A stretch of 64,000 nucleotides of DNA, from positions 1-64,000 of the forward strand of contig CM031561.1 in the NCBI GenBank assembly GCA_018466975.1, written 5' to 3'. The notes beneath the pieces are model-generated. The model was not told the DNA's origin. It searched no databases and was given only the letters and a program-made list of their open reading frames with translations. The position numbers were made by a program, and so were the translations under genes. The DNA is from Sparassis latifolia (taxonomy: Eukaryota > Basidiomycota > Agaricomycetes > Polyporales > Sparassidaceae). This document shows, one piece after another, positions 24,015 through 34,543 of the stretch (positions within the stretch are counted from its first letter, which is position 1; every line of letters begins with the position of its first letter).

Positions 24015-24921
24015 TTATAGCAACCTCTTCCAGACGATCATCCTCTCCCTTCCTGCATGCGACCCGAGACTGACCTCTGGGGCTTCATCGTAGACCTTCT
24101 CCCAACCGGCTCCGAGCGGTCCAACATAGTGCTCTGGTCTGACGTAGAAAGGGGGCCCAACCTCTTGCGGTGGATCAATAGGAAAGACGAGCGTGATGAG
24201 ATATCCACCCGGCTTCACTATGGAAGACATTGTTCTGCCCCAGTCATCTCGCTGGGAAGGTAGTATCGCCACGAAGAATCTTCCAGTTACGCCATGAGAT
24301 GGTCACTCGTTGACGGCAGAACTGCGGAGTTTACACTCACGTATAGTCATATACTAGATCAAATTGCTTCTGTGCAGATGAGGCCAGGGCAAAAAAGTCA
24401 CCCAGTTCGATAGTCACCTTGACGGTTGAGGGTAGATTGGATGCTTCTACAGCGCTGGAACCGTCTGGTCAGCAACGCAGTTCCAGCGGCTCGTTCTTCG
24501 CAATGAGACTCACGCCTTTGCCGCTTCAACCGCTGTAGGTGATATATCGACTGCAAGAGTATCCAAGCCGAGACTGGTGGCGATCAACATAGCATCATAT
24601 CCCTGTGTATGCCTACGAGGTTATCATTTCAAGTTGTGTATCTGCCCCAGAATTCACTCACTCGACCACAGCCTGGGATGAGGGCTCTTCCAGATGTAGG
24701 CAAGTCGAGAATTTTCGATTCTACCAGCTCTCGTAACGCTAGCTGGGGCTGCCCTGCATCCCATGGTGTCACATTTTCCTGCCTGCAGCCGATCGTAAGC
24801 AATCTGCCCCCGCAAAGCTCTACCTAGTAGGTCACCATGCTTTGTCCCACCCAGCCTCTCGATGTTCCGAGATCAGATCCCGCACTCGTTGTTGAATCGG
24901 ATTTCCAGGTAATAAGGCCAT
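24015..24921 (-). CDS. SAM-dependent methyltransferase, thiopurine/thiol/halide methyltransferase family
   Basis: Five exons on the minus strand (24921-24836, 24782-24662, 24602-24514, 24454-24341, 24279-24015) give 224 codons with all phases consistent. The family hallmarks are in order: GWDKAWQENVTPWDAGQPQ near the N-terminus, motif I LIPGCGRGYDAMLIA, an acidic post-I strand TLAVDISPTAVEAAKA, motif IV FDLVYDYTFFVAI, and the C-terminal PPQEVGPPFYVRPEHY with VWKR. This TPMT-like group includes plant HOL1-type halide/thiol methyltransferases and fungal enzymes that methylate thiols, thiocyanate or halides using S-adenosylmethionine. The protein is compact, with no signal peptide, so probably cytosolic. 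The substrate cannot be read from the sequence. It shares its strand with the PPR-like gene but is separated by about 200 bases. Confidence 0.9.
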
Positions 24922-27900
24922 GTAGCTTGCCACTAGTACTGGAATAAGCAGTCAAGGGGGGAAGGTCAAGGTTTCGGAAGTATTTATCTGCCAAGTCATC
25001 TTCTCGATCTCTTGGCCCTCCACCAAACAAGTCTCGCATTCATATTCACCAGCCGCTGTGTTCTTGCCACCATCTTCCCACCATGCCGCCGAGTTTAGAG
25101 CTGCTCGTATGCAGCTAGGGCTTGCCAAGCTCACCATGCTGTTACTGTTGGGACCACAGTAGTATCGATACCCTGTCTACTGGCTTCCACCATGGAGTGT
25201 CTCGATGTTCATGTTGCGCTGCAGTCAGGACACCTGCCTACCTCTGATCAGCATCCTTGCATTAAAATGATGCGTCCATAGTAGCCAGTACATGGCAGAA
25301 AACCTGTTTCTTTTTCAGAAGCAAGCCTGAGGCGGCTGAGAAGGCTGAAATTCGCCAGATCAGGTCGAGCTCACGTGATAGCAGTGAGTTATGCAAACCA
25401 ATTGGCCAGTTGGCTGAATGACTTAATGAATCACAGAGTCTCGCTGAAATTGGTCACGAATAGAACAAAAAAATCGACGTTTCTTCAATGATAAAATGAC
25501 ACCAACTTCTGAGCGAGGAGTTGTTAGGGCTGGTGGTTTCCCAATAAACATATATTAGTCAGCACATAGGTATGTCAGAGAACATACTGGAATCTCCTAG
25601 AATTACTGTGTAGTATAAATATATGGCCCCAACCGCATGAGCCCCTCATGCGCTTGTGACCCATGGCCTAACAGCCGAGTGAGTAGTAGTGATCAACCTC
25701 ACAATAGGAGTCAGCAGTCGGCGCACTGGTGTGAGTCATAAATTATTATACAGCCTGCAGCCATATAAGTTTAACTCTTTACACACATTGACACTAGTAC
25801 GCAGAGCTGGAGCAACAGTCCAAAATTTCCCGGGACTGTAAACAGATGCCTCGTGCCATGTACTCTGGGGTGTACCAAAGGGCGCGACACGCAACCCGTG
25901 AACCTCGTGCACTCGGGTTATTTGGTCAGTAGTATTCCTTGCAAGTAATTGTTGGACACACTCAGTTATTATTCCACCTTCAATACAAGGTCGATGGCAT
26001 GCGTGCGATGACACAATTCTACTGGTAAATCACGACCATCAGAGTCTCGCCCTCACTATCCAGCTGAGGCATCTCGTCGCCCCTCACACGAGATAATTCT
26101 ACAGTCCAGTCCTACGGCTGTCTTTTTCGGATATCATGCACGTTCCTTGGCAAAAATGTGTTTGAGTTCCGAACCTGCTTACTACTGGGCAGCGGAGAGA
26201 GGGTGGCCTGGAACAGGTGCGGTGTGCCATCTCTGTCCCGCTATCATCTCCATCTACCAAAAATGTGTATCACTGACAATCGTCTCCCACGTCGAACTTG
26301 AAGTCTCCGTAAAGCTGTTCCCGTGAGTACCCTCCTGTCTTCGTGCGAACTTACCTGGGAACCGAAAGCTGCTTGCTGTTTTCGGTCACGCAGAACCTGC
26401 TGAAACTTCCAGAAGGATTAGGATCGTTCTGATGCCTTCTCCATTCAGTAAGTACCTTGCAGCGTGCCGCGTGCGGCAGATGGAATCGGTCCACCGTGAT
26501 GCTATGGGATGGCACTCCATTCAGTTATTGATAAATCATGCAAGCACATGTCTAGAGTGTCTTGAATGCCTTGACGGATTGATTACTGGCGGACTGCTGC
26601 GCCGATACCTTTGCTCCGACGGTCGAGAACTGATATTGCGGTCAGATATTGCTGCTTGAGTAATCCAGACCCGCCAGCTTTTGCAAAGTCGCATTTTACT
26701 CTGTCGTTCCCCGGCGAATTGTGCGTTTGTTCTGTTCCTGAGATCGGCCCGAATCATCGCGCGAAATCTTCTAGTCAGGATTTTTTGGCAATCGTGGAGA
26801 AGCGGTGAGAGCTGTGTCGTTCTGCAGGTTCTCCCCTTCTCGGTTTTAGCGGTTGCCTCTGAGGCTTTTGGATTTGAGATGTCGTCAATGCTCAAATTCG
26901 GTTGGACCGTGCTGCTTCATCGCCTTCAATATGGCGATGGGACTGGAAATTTGCTCCTCCGTCTGTACGTCACGTTGTTCGCGATAACAGCTCGTGCACG
27001 CGTCCAAAACCACAGCCGCATGATGGACCATGCTCTAGTCCGCTGGATACAATGGACTATGATCGCGTGAGTCGACCCTGCGCCCTCCAACATGAGCATG
27101 CGTCTAACATACAACTCAGTTAATTTGCGGCAGTCCACTTACCCCTCCGGCCCACAATTCAATGGCGCGGCCGGCCTCCGTTGGGCGATAGGACAAATGA
27201 AAGTTACCGAGTCAACCGCTCCTCGCAGCATTGATCCTGCATGCCTTTTTAGCTTGCAAGCTGCTTCTGAGGTTCTACCGCGACGGCTTCTTCCCACTGT
27301 GATAGATCTGCTTCCGGACGCCACAAAGTCTTGCATTTCCCGTTTCGTTTCGATCCAATATCTCAGCGATCTCGCATGTCCTGATCCAGTAGGCCGGAGG
27401 TGTCCGGGGGTCTGACCGACCACGCCGAAATAGCATCGGCGGAAGGTCGAGGCTCCAACGCGTCTACCGCAGTGCGGACATGGAAGGCACTTTAGCTTTT
27501 CTGGTTATCCGTACTATGGGCATACCTGTGTTGGATCAGTCATCTGTGGGATGTGATGATGCTAACAAAATGCTAACGGCATCCACTTCAAAACAGATGA
27601 ACTAAAAGTACAGATGAACTTATCAGCGCAGGCTGCGCACGCAGCACGGAACACCAAGTGGAAATGGGGCAGTGATAGCTCGCAGATCTGGACCAGGGTT
27701 TCCATCCTCAGGTTCTATCAAGCTCAAGCTTTGCGCACATCTACACATGCTTTTCATTCACAACATGAAGTCGCCGAACAGCAGCGCTAATTGCTGCAAC
27801 GAAGGAGTCAAACCAGCAGAAATTAATCATCGTCGTACCGCCGTTTCGGCTCGCCGTCCCCCTCACTCTCAAGCGAAACTCAGGTCGAATGAGGAGACTA

Positions 27901-28570
27901 TCCCGTGCACGAACGGGGCGCCATGGAGTCCTAACGGGTAGTCCGTTGTCCGCAAACGAGCGACAATCGCAAGAGTTGCCCGGCACTTGACCATCCATCC
28001 GATGGACGGCCAGCTGAGAAACCAATGATGGGTCGGGGAGGCACACACCTCGGGAATTCTCCGTGTGCTACCCCGCGTGCATGCGGATGTGCTTTCGCCC
28101 CGTCCGACTCTTGCTTAGCCAGCAAGTGTTGGAGGAGCAACGAGGGTGTGGCGGAAAGATCCGCGACGGCGAGCACGGAAGATAACGAGTCAGGAGTCCA
28201 ATGCTTATCACACAATGAGCCCGCCAACGCATGAACTTTGCCTGTGTGCTGAACGCGTCGTTCTGGAAGCGTGCTGAGGAGAGGATGGATGAGTGATCTT
28301 TAGCTGGTTGACGTAAAAAGGAAGATCTACCTCAGATCAAGTTTTCACACAGAGGCCTACAGCGGCCAGCTCGGAGAAGTGCAAATCCTCCGCTGGGATT
28401 GGAGAAACGCGATTCGCCGACGGCACTAGCACGGCAGGACCGGAGTTGAGCTCTGGCCAGCGCACAAGGTGATAACATTGCACAGAGCAGACAGACGGGT
28501 ATCTCCAGAATACAGCCGGGGTATTGTAGGATGGGAGAAAAATAAACGGACACGGCGGCGCGCGAACGAG
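24922..28570. other. Gene-poor accessory stretch
   Basis: About 3.6 kb without a supported gene. Frames of 60-130 codons occur on both strands (for example 24952-25137 -, 26536-26895 -, 26681-27070 +, 27092-27415 +) but have no domain, no exon partner and no consistent codon use. I found no terminal repeats or transposase motifs by eye. It may contain decayed repeats or rapidly evolving small genes that I cannot identify. Confidence 0.45.
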
Positions 28571-29190
28571 TCAAATTGTCCGTACGGCGAATGCGATACA
28601 TATGCAAATGATGGAATTCTGCATGATTAATTGTCAAGATGTCGCTAAGCTTCTTCCAATCACCAGGAGAGAATTAGGGAGGATGCGTACATTTGAAAAT
28701 ACTTCCTGAGCTACAGCATCCGAGTCTTCCCAGTGGCACGCCATATCTGCTCTGCGCTCGCAATGTCCAAATGAGTTGCGGGTCAGGATTTTACGTGCAC
28801 TCACCTCCCTCCCTGCCCCAAATTTTCATTGATCTGTGTCATAACGATAAACTTACTGTAAACGCGCACTACGTCAGCCGCAACGACACAGGTCCGATGG
28901 TGCCACCTACAATCCTCTAGGTTGTATCTCTGCACGGCACATGCGTCAGCTCTCCGCCAGGGTCACTATATGCGGGCCGCACCAAGCATTCGTTCCTTGA
29001 CCCGTTCGCCGATCTCCTTCATCCACGCCTTGACGCGGTCGCGCTCCCTCGGTTCTGGCCAGCTAGCGTTGTGCAAGGTCGTCTGGAGGAGTTTCTTCAT
29101 ATACGCGCGCAGCAACTCCACATCGAACGTCTGGCGTGGCGAGGCCGCGCCGGAGCGGGGCGTGGTAGGTGAACGCAAGCCCGAAGCCAT
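28571..29190 (-). CDS. Tctex-1 family dynein light chain
   Basis: Five exons on the minus strand (29190-28983, 28929-28911, 28855-28805, 28751-28691, 28618-28571) join in phase to 128 codons. The N-terminal helix pair reads FDVELLRAYMKKLLQTTLH and the next segment WPEPRERDRVKAWMKEIGER. The middle is EIQPRGFKFIVMTQINENLG, and the C-terminal strands end NNSIICICIAFAVRTI. This is the full length and order of a Tctex-type light chain, which dimerises on dynein intermediate chain or acts in endocytic actin patches in fungi. The second exon is only 19 nt long (28911-28929) but encodes EIQPRG, needed to complete the conserved sequence. The gene is divergent from PEX11 with about 218 bases between start codons. 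Confidence 0.9.
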
Positions 29191-29408
29191 CGTAACTGAC
29201 CGAGTGTCCAGAAAGTGAACGCAACGCGTAGCGAATGTGAGCCGCGCTCTTGCAAGTGTGATGTGACACGACGGGAGTGAGTGTGACCAAGCACGTGGCA
29301 CGCGTCCACGTATTGTGGCGGTCAAGCGCGCGCAGCCAGTGCAGTGACGGCAGGTCGGTTCACACCGCTCCCTTCTGCGCGCCCACCACCCCGTCGTTCC
29401 CCGCATTA

Positions 29409-30866
29409 ATGTCCTCGATAACCTTCCCGTACTCTGGTCCCGGCCATGATTCTGGGTCGTCGTCCGCGGAGCATAAGTCGCACCATTACTCGGCGTTCGA
29501 AGGTGTAAGCGTCTCGGGCACAGACGAGTTCCAAATGAACTCGCTCTCGTCCCACCCGCCGCGCACTCCGCGCACGTCGGTCGCGGGCACGCATACTTAC
29601 AGCGCTGAAATATATCGAGCGCAAGAGCAAGAGGAAACCGTCGAGCGGAATTGGGGGAACGATAGCGAGCTCGAGGAGGAGGACTCTGCTGCGAAGGCGC
29701 AGGCGGAGGGGAAAGTGCGGAAGGAGGAGATCTGGAAGGAGATGCTGTCGACGAGTTATGGGCGGGACAAGACCTTCGTGCGTGTGCTGTTCGTCCACAC
29801 TTCGTGTGTTTCCATGCTCATGTGATCCCTGACTGTGCGTGCAGAAACTGATGCAGTATTCGCTGCGCATGTACCTGCTCTTCCACACGTCTCTCCTCGC
29901 CTCAGCCGCGTTCAAGAACACGCCGCGCCCACCTTGGGAACGGGAGCTCGTGAAGCGTTTCGAGTCGGCGATCGGCGGGTTCTCGCTTTCCAGGTCAGGT
30001 CCGCGCACAAGGCTGAGTGCCCCCAATCCTCACTGACTCAGATCCCACACAGAAAATGCCTCATCCTCTTCAACTGGCTCGCGCCGCTCAACTCCATCCT
30101 CACACAGCACTCGTCGGTCCCGTACGCCTCGGACGTGTCCGCGCCGGCACAGAAGTCGCAGGCGAAGAGCACGCCGCTGCTGTACACTTTCCTGCACACG
30201 TCCCCGCCGGTGCTGCTCGAGTTCATCAACGGCGTCTCGGACGACGTGTACACGTTCTCGCGCCTGGGCCTCCTCGGGCCGAAGACGGGCGCGCGCGCGG
30301 GGCGCTTCGCGGACTGGTGCTGGTTCGCGAGCACCCTCGTGAACCTGGTCGAGAACACCGTCGAGCGCGGCGTGCTCCTGAATCTGCAGCACGAAGGTGA
30401 GACAGAGATAAATCTTCCCGCGCATTCGCATTCACACACCGCTTACCGCGCCCGCGCAGTGGAGTCGCGGCTCTACTCTGAGTCGCTGACGGGCGTGACG
30501 GGCAAGTCGAATCCCGCCGCACAGAAGGTGGACGAGAAGGAGCTTGCGCGACTGCGCAGGCAAGACTACTGGATCCAGGTCACGCGGATGAAACTGCTGA
30601 TGGACCTCGTCTACGTCTGTGAGTGCACTCAACCCGCGGCGGCTGACTCGTCGTTGACCGATCCGCATCAGCGTACAACGTCTTCCGCCTCAGGCGTGCG
30701 AAGAGCTCAATACAGACGATCACCGGCCTCGCCTCGGCGGCGCTCAGGTAAGCTCCCCTGCCGTCCACAGCGGCGCAAGTCACTCACGACCGCGCATCCG
30801 CTTCGCAGCTCCGCCAAGCTGTACGACCGCCACAAAACTTCCCTGGTCAAGGCCGTCAACCTCTGA
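29409..30866 (+). CDS. PEX11: PEX11-domain peroxisome proliferation protein
   Basis: Six exons (29409-29777, 29845-29993, 30053-30396, 30460-30618, 30672-30747, 30809-30866) join to 384 codons. A ~120-residue Ser/Glu-rich N-terminus precedes the PEX11-like core: KLMQYSLRMYLLFH, WERELVKRFESAIGGFSLSR, LILFNWLAPLN, then FINGVSDDVYTFSRLGLLG, LVNLVENTVERGVLL, YWIQVTRMKLLMDLVYVSYN, and the end LSSAKLYDRHK. PEX11 proteins insert amphipathic helices into the peroxisome membrane and drive elongation and fission. The extended N-terminus compared with yeast Pex11 points to the larger fungal PEX11C-like subgroup; this subgroup call is inferred. The ATG at 29409 is the first in frame after the divergent promoter with a suitable context. 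Confidence 0.88.
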
Positions 30867-31477
30867 CCCAATCGCGCGCGCGCTTGCGATATGATATATA
30901 CCCCGCGTTTTCGACTGCGCGCCCTCCCCTTACTTACCTCGCCACGACGATATGCTTGCATGCTGTGTTGCTGCCGTGGCTTCTTGGCGTACTAATAGAT
31001 TCCGCACTGTAGATTTCGGGTAATCGTGAGGATTGGATATACCTTCATTGCGAGGTGGACGAATACATCGAGGTTAGGTTAGATCTCCATCGTAACCCGA
31101 GAGAAAAGCCGTCAGGCTCGTTCAACGTTCAACGTTCAACACCGACGAGATCCCGCAAGCGAAGGAACGCCGCGAACACCATGAATAAAACGAGAGGCAA
31201 GCGAGTGCGCATCAGAGCACTCAGCCCTCGGATCACACAGCAGAGCTATTTCCGCTTCGACACTTTCTCATAGATCGGCAAGCACACAGACCTTAATACA
31301 TACTCCTACTATAAGATTGCATGTATTTACAACTCAATCGCTGGAGTGAAACATGAAGTCGCGGTGGATCAGTATAAAAAAACGTTATCAGTGCCTTCCT
31401 CACTCCGGCCACGTCACATCACGTTGAGGAATTTCCTGATGCAGATGAGATTATGGGCGCTAATTTTTATATCAGGA
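30867..31477. other. Intergenic stretch, PEX11 3' flank
   Basis: About 610 bases without a gene. A short direct repeat (CGTTCAA three times near 31119-31140) is visible. The segment ends at the target duplication of the inverted-repeat element. Confidence 0.45.
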
Positions 31478-31485
31478 TATACAAT
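31478..31485. repeat. Target-site duplication, left copy (TATACAAT)
   Basis: The 8-base TATACAAT directly precedes the inverted-repeat element and recurs exactly after it at 32152-32159. Confidence 0.85.
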
Positions 31486-32151
31486 AGGACCCTGGATAAT
31501 CCCCCCAAAGGTCGTCGCCAAAACCCCCCCAATTTACAAAAATCTGTCCGGCCCATTTTTGGCCGGTTTAGGGAGTTTTTTGTCCGGAAATAGCGACATC
31601 CTCTCTGGGAATGTCCATTTTAGGTAATTTGTGGCTATTTTTAGCCTTTTTCGGCTTTTTCCGGCGATTTTCCGGCGATTTTTGCCCCAGAACAGTTCCA
31701 TGTCCGGATAGTAAGATATACCCACTTCATCCTCGACTACTATCACGTGACCTTTTTGTCACGCTTGGCGGGAGAAACACACTGAATGGCTAATTCCTCC
31801 ATGCACAGGACAAGCATCAAAAATATGCTTCTGTAACTTTGTAGAAGATGATTTTTGAGATTTAGAAACATATTATTTTATTTTGGAGGAGGGATGGAGA
31901 AATTAGGCTGCTAGTGCTCCAAATTCACACCTTTCCCCGCCAATCTCGCGCCACCGTGACAGACTTTGGCTGAGGCACCTGATGTGTCACGCTGTGATGA
32001 TAGTAGTCGAGGATGAAGTGGGTCTATCTTACGACGGCTACATGGTCCTTAGGGGGTCCATTTGTCCGGACATGACGACGGCGTGAGGTCGATTTTCGCA
32101 AAAATCTGTCCGGATTTGGCAACGACCTTTGTGGGGATTATCCAGGGTCCT
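31486..32151. mobile_element. Inverted-repeat (foldback-like) non-autonomous DNA element, 666 bp
   Basis: The left end reads AGGACCCTGGATAATCCCC and the right end is its exact reverse complement. The similarity continues inward (AAAGGTCGTCGCC against AAAGGTCGTTGCC). A second block of complementarity lies further in: ACCCACTTCATCCTCGACTA around 31710-31745 matches the reverse complement around 31998-32030. The arms therefore pair for well over 100 bases, with a left-arm insertion of G/T-rich TTTTTGGCC-like sequence. The element is flanked by the perfect 8-bp duplication TATACAAT at 31478-31485 and 32152-32159. There is no transposase frame. An 8-bp TSD again suggests mobilisation by a hAT-type (or P-type) transposase; the terminus AGGACCC is less diagnostic than in the first MITE. 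Confidence 0.85.
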
Positions 32152-32159
32152 TATACAAT
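32152..32159. repeat. Target-site duplication, right copy (TATACAAT)
   Basis: An exact second copy of the left duplication at the right end of the element. Confidence 0.85.
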
Positions 32160-33696
32160 GTGATGTGACATCTCGCCGATAAGAGCTCTGGAATCCCCAC
32201 GTCGAAGTCCCCTTCTCATCCTGGATGGCAGCAGATGGCTTCAGAAACATTGCCAAAACATTCCAGCGTGCATAAATAGTATGCCTGGCATCAAAATTTT
32301 CGGACGTCTGCTGTGAACTGAACATCGTACAAGCACCTTTTTGCAAATTACACTCATAATCGGTGTCTCCAAACAGATCCAGAGGCCATACAATCTCTAC
32401 GAGCTTGAGAAGATAGCTCTAGTATGTTCAGATATGATTTTAAAAAGTTCGAGTGGAAAAGGTGGCCAGGAAGCCAGAAAATGCAGGGTGGCCTAAGGAC
32501 CCATGGTGGCCGAAGGACCGGTATAAGACTGTACCCATCTTTCCTGGACCAAACTCTGTAAGTATAAAATTCGGGAGACAAGAAACGCTCTGGGCTCCCA
32601 AAAATGGGTAGCCATGGCAAGTCGGCCGTAGCTCTGGGAAACAGCAGTTGCAGATGCTTGTTCATTCTCGACCAAATTCAAACCGCGGCCGTTCTGCCTG
32701 AAGAAAATCGGAGGACCTTAGGTGGGAACCTTGCAGTATGCCAAAAACTCCGAGAGGCTGCAGAAATGTCGCGGAAGAACGGGAGGCCGAACTCGAATAT
32801 TATTGTAGTGGCTCAAGCTGATGTTGGGTTGGGCAGAACGAGCCTAATGACACAGCTTCCGCCCACCGATCATCCAAAGACAAAACTTGACGTTGCAGTG
32901 TACGACGTCCAGTGCGGTTCACTGTTAACGCCTCAGCGCCGCCCGTCGAGGACCATGCGACAGCAATCACTGTCAGCTAGAGCAGTGCGATTGCCAAGGG
33001 ATCCCATGGTGTCACCGAGGGTTGATTCAATTTGGGATCCCATGGACCATCGAGTGTCTACGCCACGAACGTGCACGGGGTAGCCGTATACGACCTGAAG
33101 CACTCACTCATACCGCGGATGCGATCTGGTGGCAGTCGCAGCTCCGGACTTGAACGCGAGGTGGCACAGGACACCACCACCCCCGTTCCGTCCCAGAAAG
33201 ATGCGCGCTGCCATTCGACGAGGGCGTGCGCCGGCTCCACGTCGTGCGCCGGCTCCACGTCGTGCGCCGGCTCCACGTCGTGCGCCGGCTCCACGTCGTG
33301 CGCGGGGAACCCTGGAGTGCATGCGGGATACCGATCCGGGACGAGGAGGATCTGCGATGATTTATGCGGAGACGCCACCGTTCTGCTGCGGAGTGCTGCG
33401 GAAGGCAACGTTCGCACATGAAAATTTGACATTTGGATGATCACAAGTCATATCGAGAGGGCAATTGCGATATCTGTATCAGCGGCTTCGCGGATATCGA
33501 CGAAGAGGACAGGATAAGAGGACAGGATAGGCTTTTCTGCGGACGTGACGCGATTCTCCACTGCAGGCAGCAGATAAAGCAGACAGAAGAGAGGTCGAAA
33601 GACGTCAGTATCGCGACGTCGGTCAGGCAAATCAAACGACGGTCGTACTATATATATAACGTACGAAGAGTTCGGACTTTCCGACAGGACCATTAA
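32160..33696. other. Gene-free stretch with short repeats
   Basis: No supported gene. Around 32460-32520 a diverged repeat of GGTGGCC(T/G)AAGGACC is visible. An 18-bp minisatellite lies at about 33228-33302. Frames that look open across the minisatellite (both strands, 33032-33444) are by-products of its length being a multiple of three. Confidence 0.45.
33228..33302. repeat. 18-bp tandem repeat (minisatellite)
   Basis: About four copies of the unit GTCGTGCGCCGGCTCCAC follow each other almost without change, preceded by a partial copy. The unit is a multiple of three, so frames on both strands stay open through it, giving artificial HDVEPA or GAGARR repeats. The near-identity of the copies suggests recent expansion or active slippage. 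Confidence 0.9.
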
Positions 33697-34158
33697 TCAC
33701 CAAGGCCACCAAGAGCGCGACTTGGCGTCGGTGGCGTCGGTGTCCCGAACGTGCGTAGCGTCTGAAATGGCATACTGTGCCTGAGTCTGCTGCGTTCGGA
33801 GCGCCTCCACCTCCGCCTCGAGCTCCCGCACCCGCGCGCGTGACTCCTCCAAGTACTTTTCGTGAGCCAAGTTGGACTGCAAGAGACGGGCGCCCTGGCA
33901 TGGGACGTCGTTCGGTGTGTGGAGGGGTCAGGGGAGGCGGAGGGGGCGCACCAGGTAGATGGCAGATCCGAGGAGGGCGATGGGGATCATGCCCGGGACG
34001 AGGTCGGAGTAGAAATGGGCGTGCCGCGACAGGGCGGGTTTTGAGGAAGCGCCTGTTGTGTACGCTCGCGCGCTGGCGGCGGTGGGGCTAGCGCGAGAGC
34101 GTGAGGGACAGGGCATGGCGTGGAACATGCGTGTGGAGCTCAGGCGGGGGTGCTGCAT
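33697..34158 (-). CDS. Small mitochondrial single-span membrane protein with coiled coil
   Basis: Two exons on the minus strand (34158-33952 and 33894-33697) give 134 codons; starting at the internal ATG at 34128 would give 124. The N-terminus is Ser/Arg/Ala-rich (SRSRASPTAASARAYTTG), as in a mitochondrial presequence. A single hydrophobic stretch LVPGMIPIALLGSAIYLGAR follows after HFYSD, then a charged helix (LEESRARVRELEAEVEALR), probably a coiled coil, and the tail ends SRSWWPW. This layout is that of small inner-membrane assembly or organising proteins of fungi. I do not recognise a named family. The intron (33895-33951) has good GT/AG sites and its removal completes the membrane segment, supporting the model. 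Confidence 0.75.
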
Positions 34159-34543
34159 TGTGTGCGAGCGGTGGGCTGGTGGTTGAAGGTAAGGTCGGTG
34201 CACGTGGCTCACCTCATGCGTCGGTCAGATGCATGGATAGCGCACTATACGGGGCTCTCTGGGGCTTTTGGCTACTGGAGTGATACCAATGGAGACAGAT
34301 TCTACAAACAGGCTGTATGTATCGAGCGTAGAGCATGCATGGACCGTCCAATGAGGAGACGGGGATATGCAGGCCGAGGTGGCTGCGCGCGCCTGCCCCT
34401 GCGCTACCGCGTGAGAAGCCCGCTCGTTCCACCACCGAAATACATTATACTTCTCTAGACACACTCTCTCCTCCTCGTCCTTGTCCTCGTCCTCTCCCGG
34501 TCCTCCTCCCCCCGGGCTACCTTCTTTGTTGGACTGGTTTCCA
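34159..34543. other. Divergent intergenic region, small mitochondrial protein / TVP38
   Basis: About 385 bases between two divergent start codons, pyrimidine-rich near the TVP38 start (CTCCTCCTCGTCC-like runs at 34467-34515). It presumably carries both promoters. Confidence 0.45.

Noticed and set aside
24836..24921. Suspected frameshift in the first exon of the methyltransferase
   Set aside because: Careful reverse complementing shows CGAGAGGCTGGG; the frame runs straight through REAGWDKAW, so there is no break.
33032..33444. Overlapping frames encoding HDVEPA or GAGARR repeats
   Set aside because: They exist only because the 18-bp minisatellite is a multiple of three; there is no conserved flank or exon partner.
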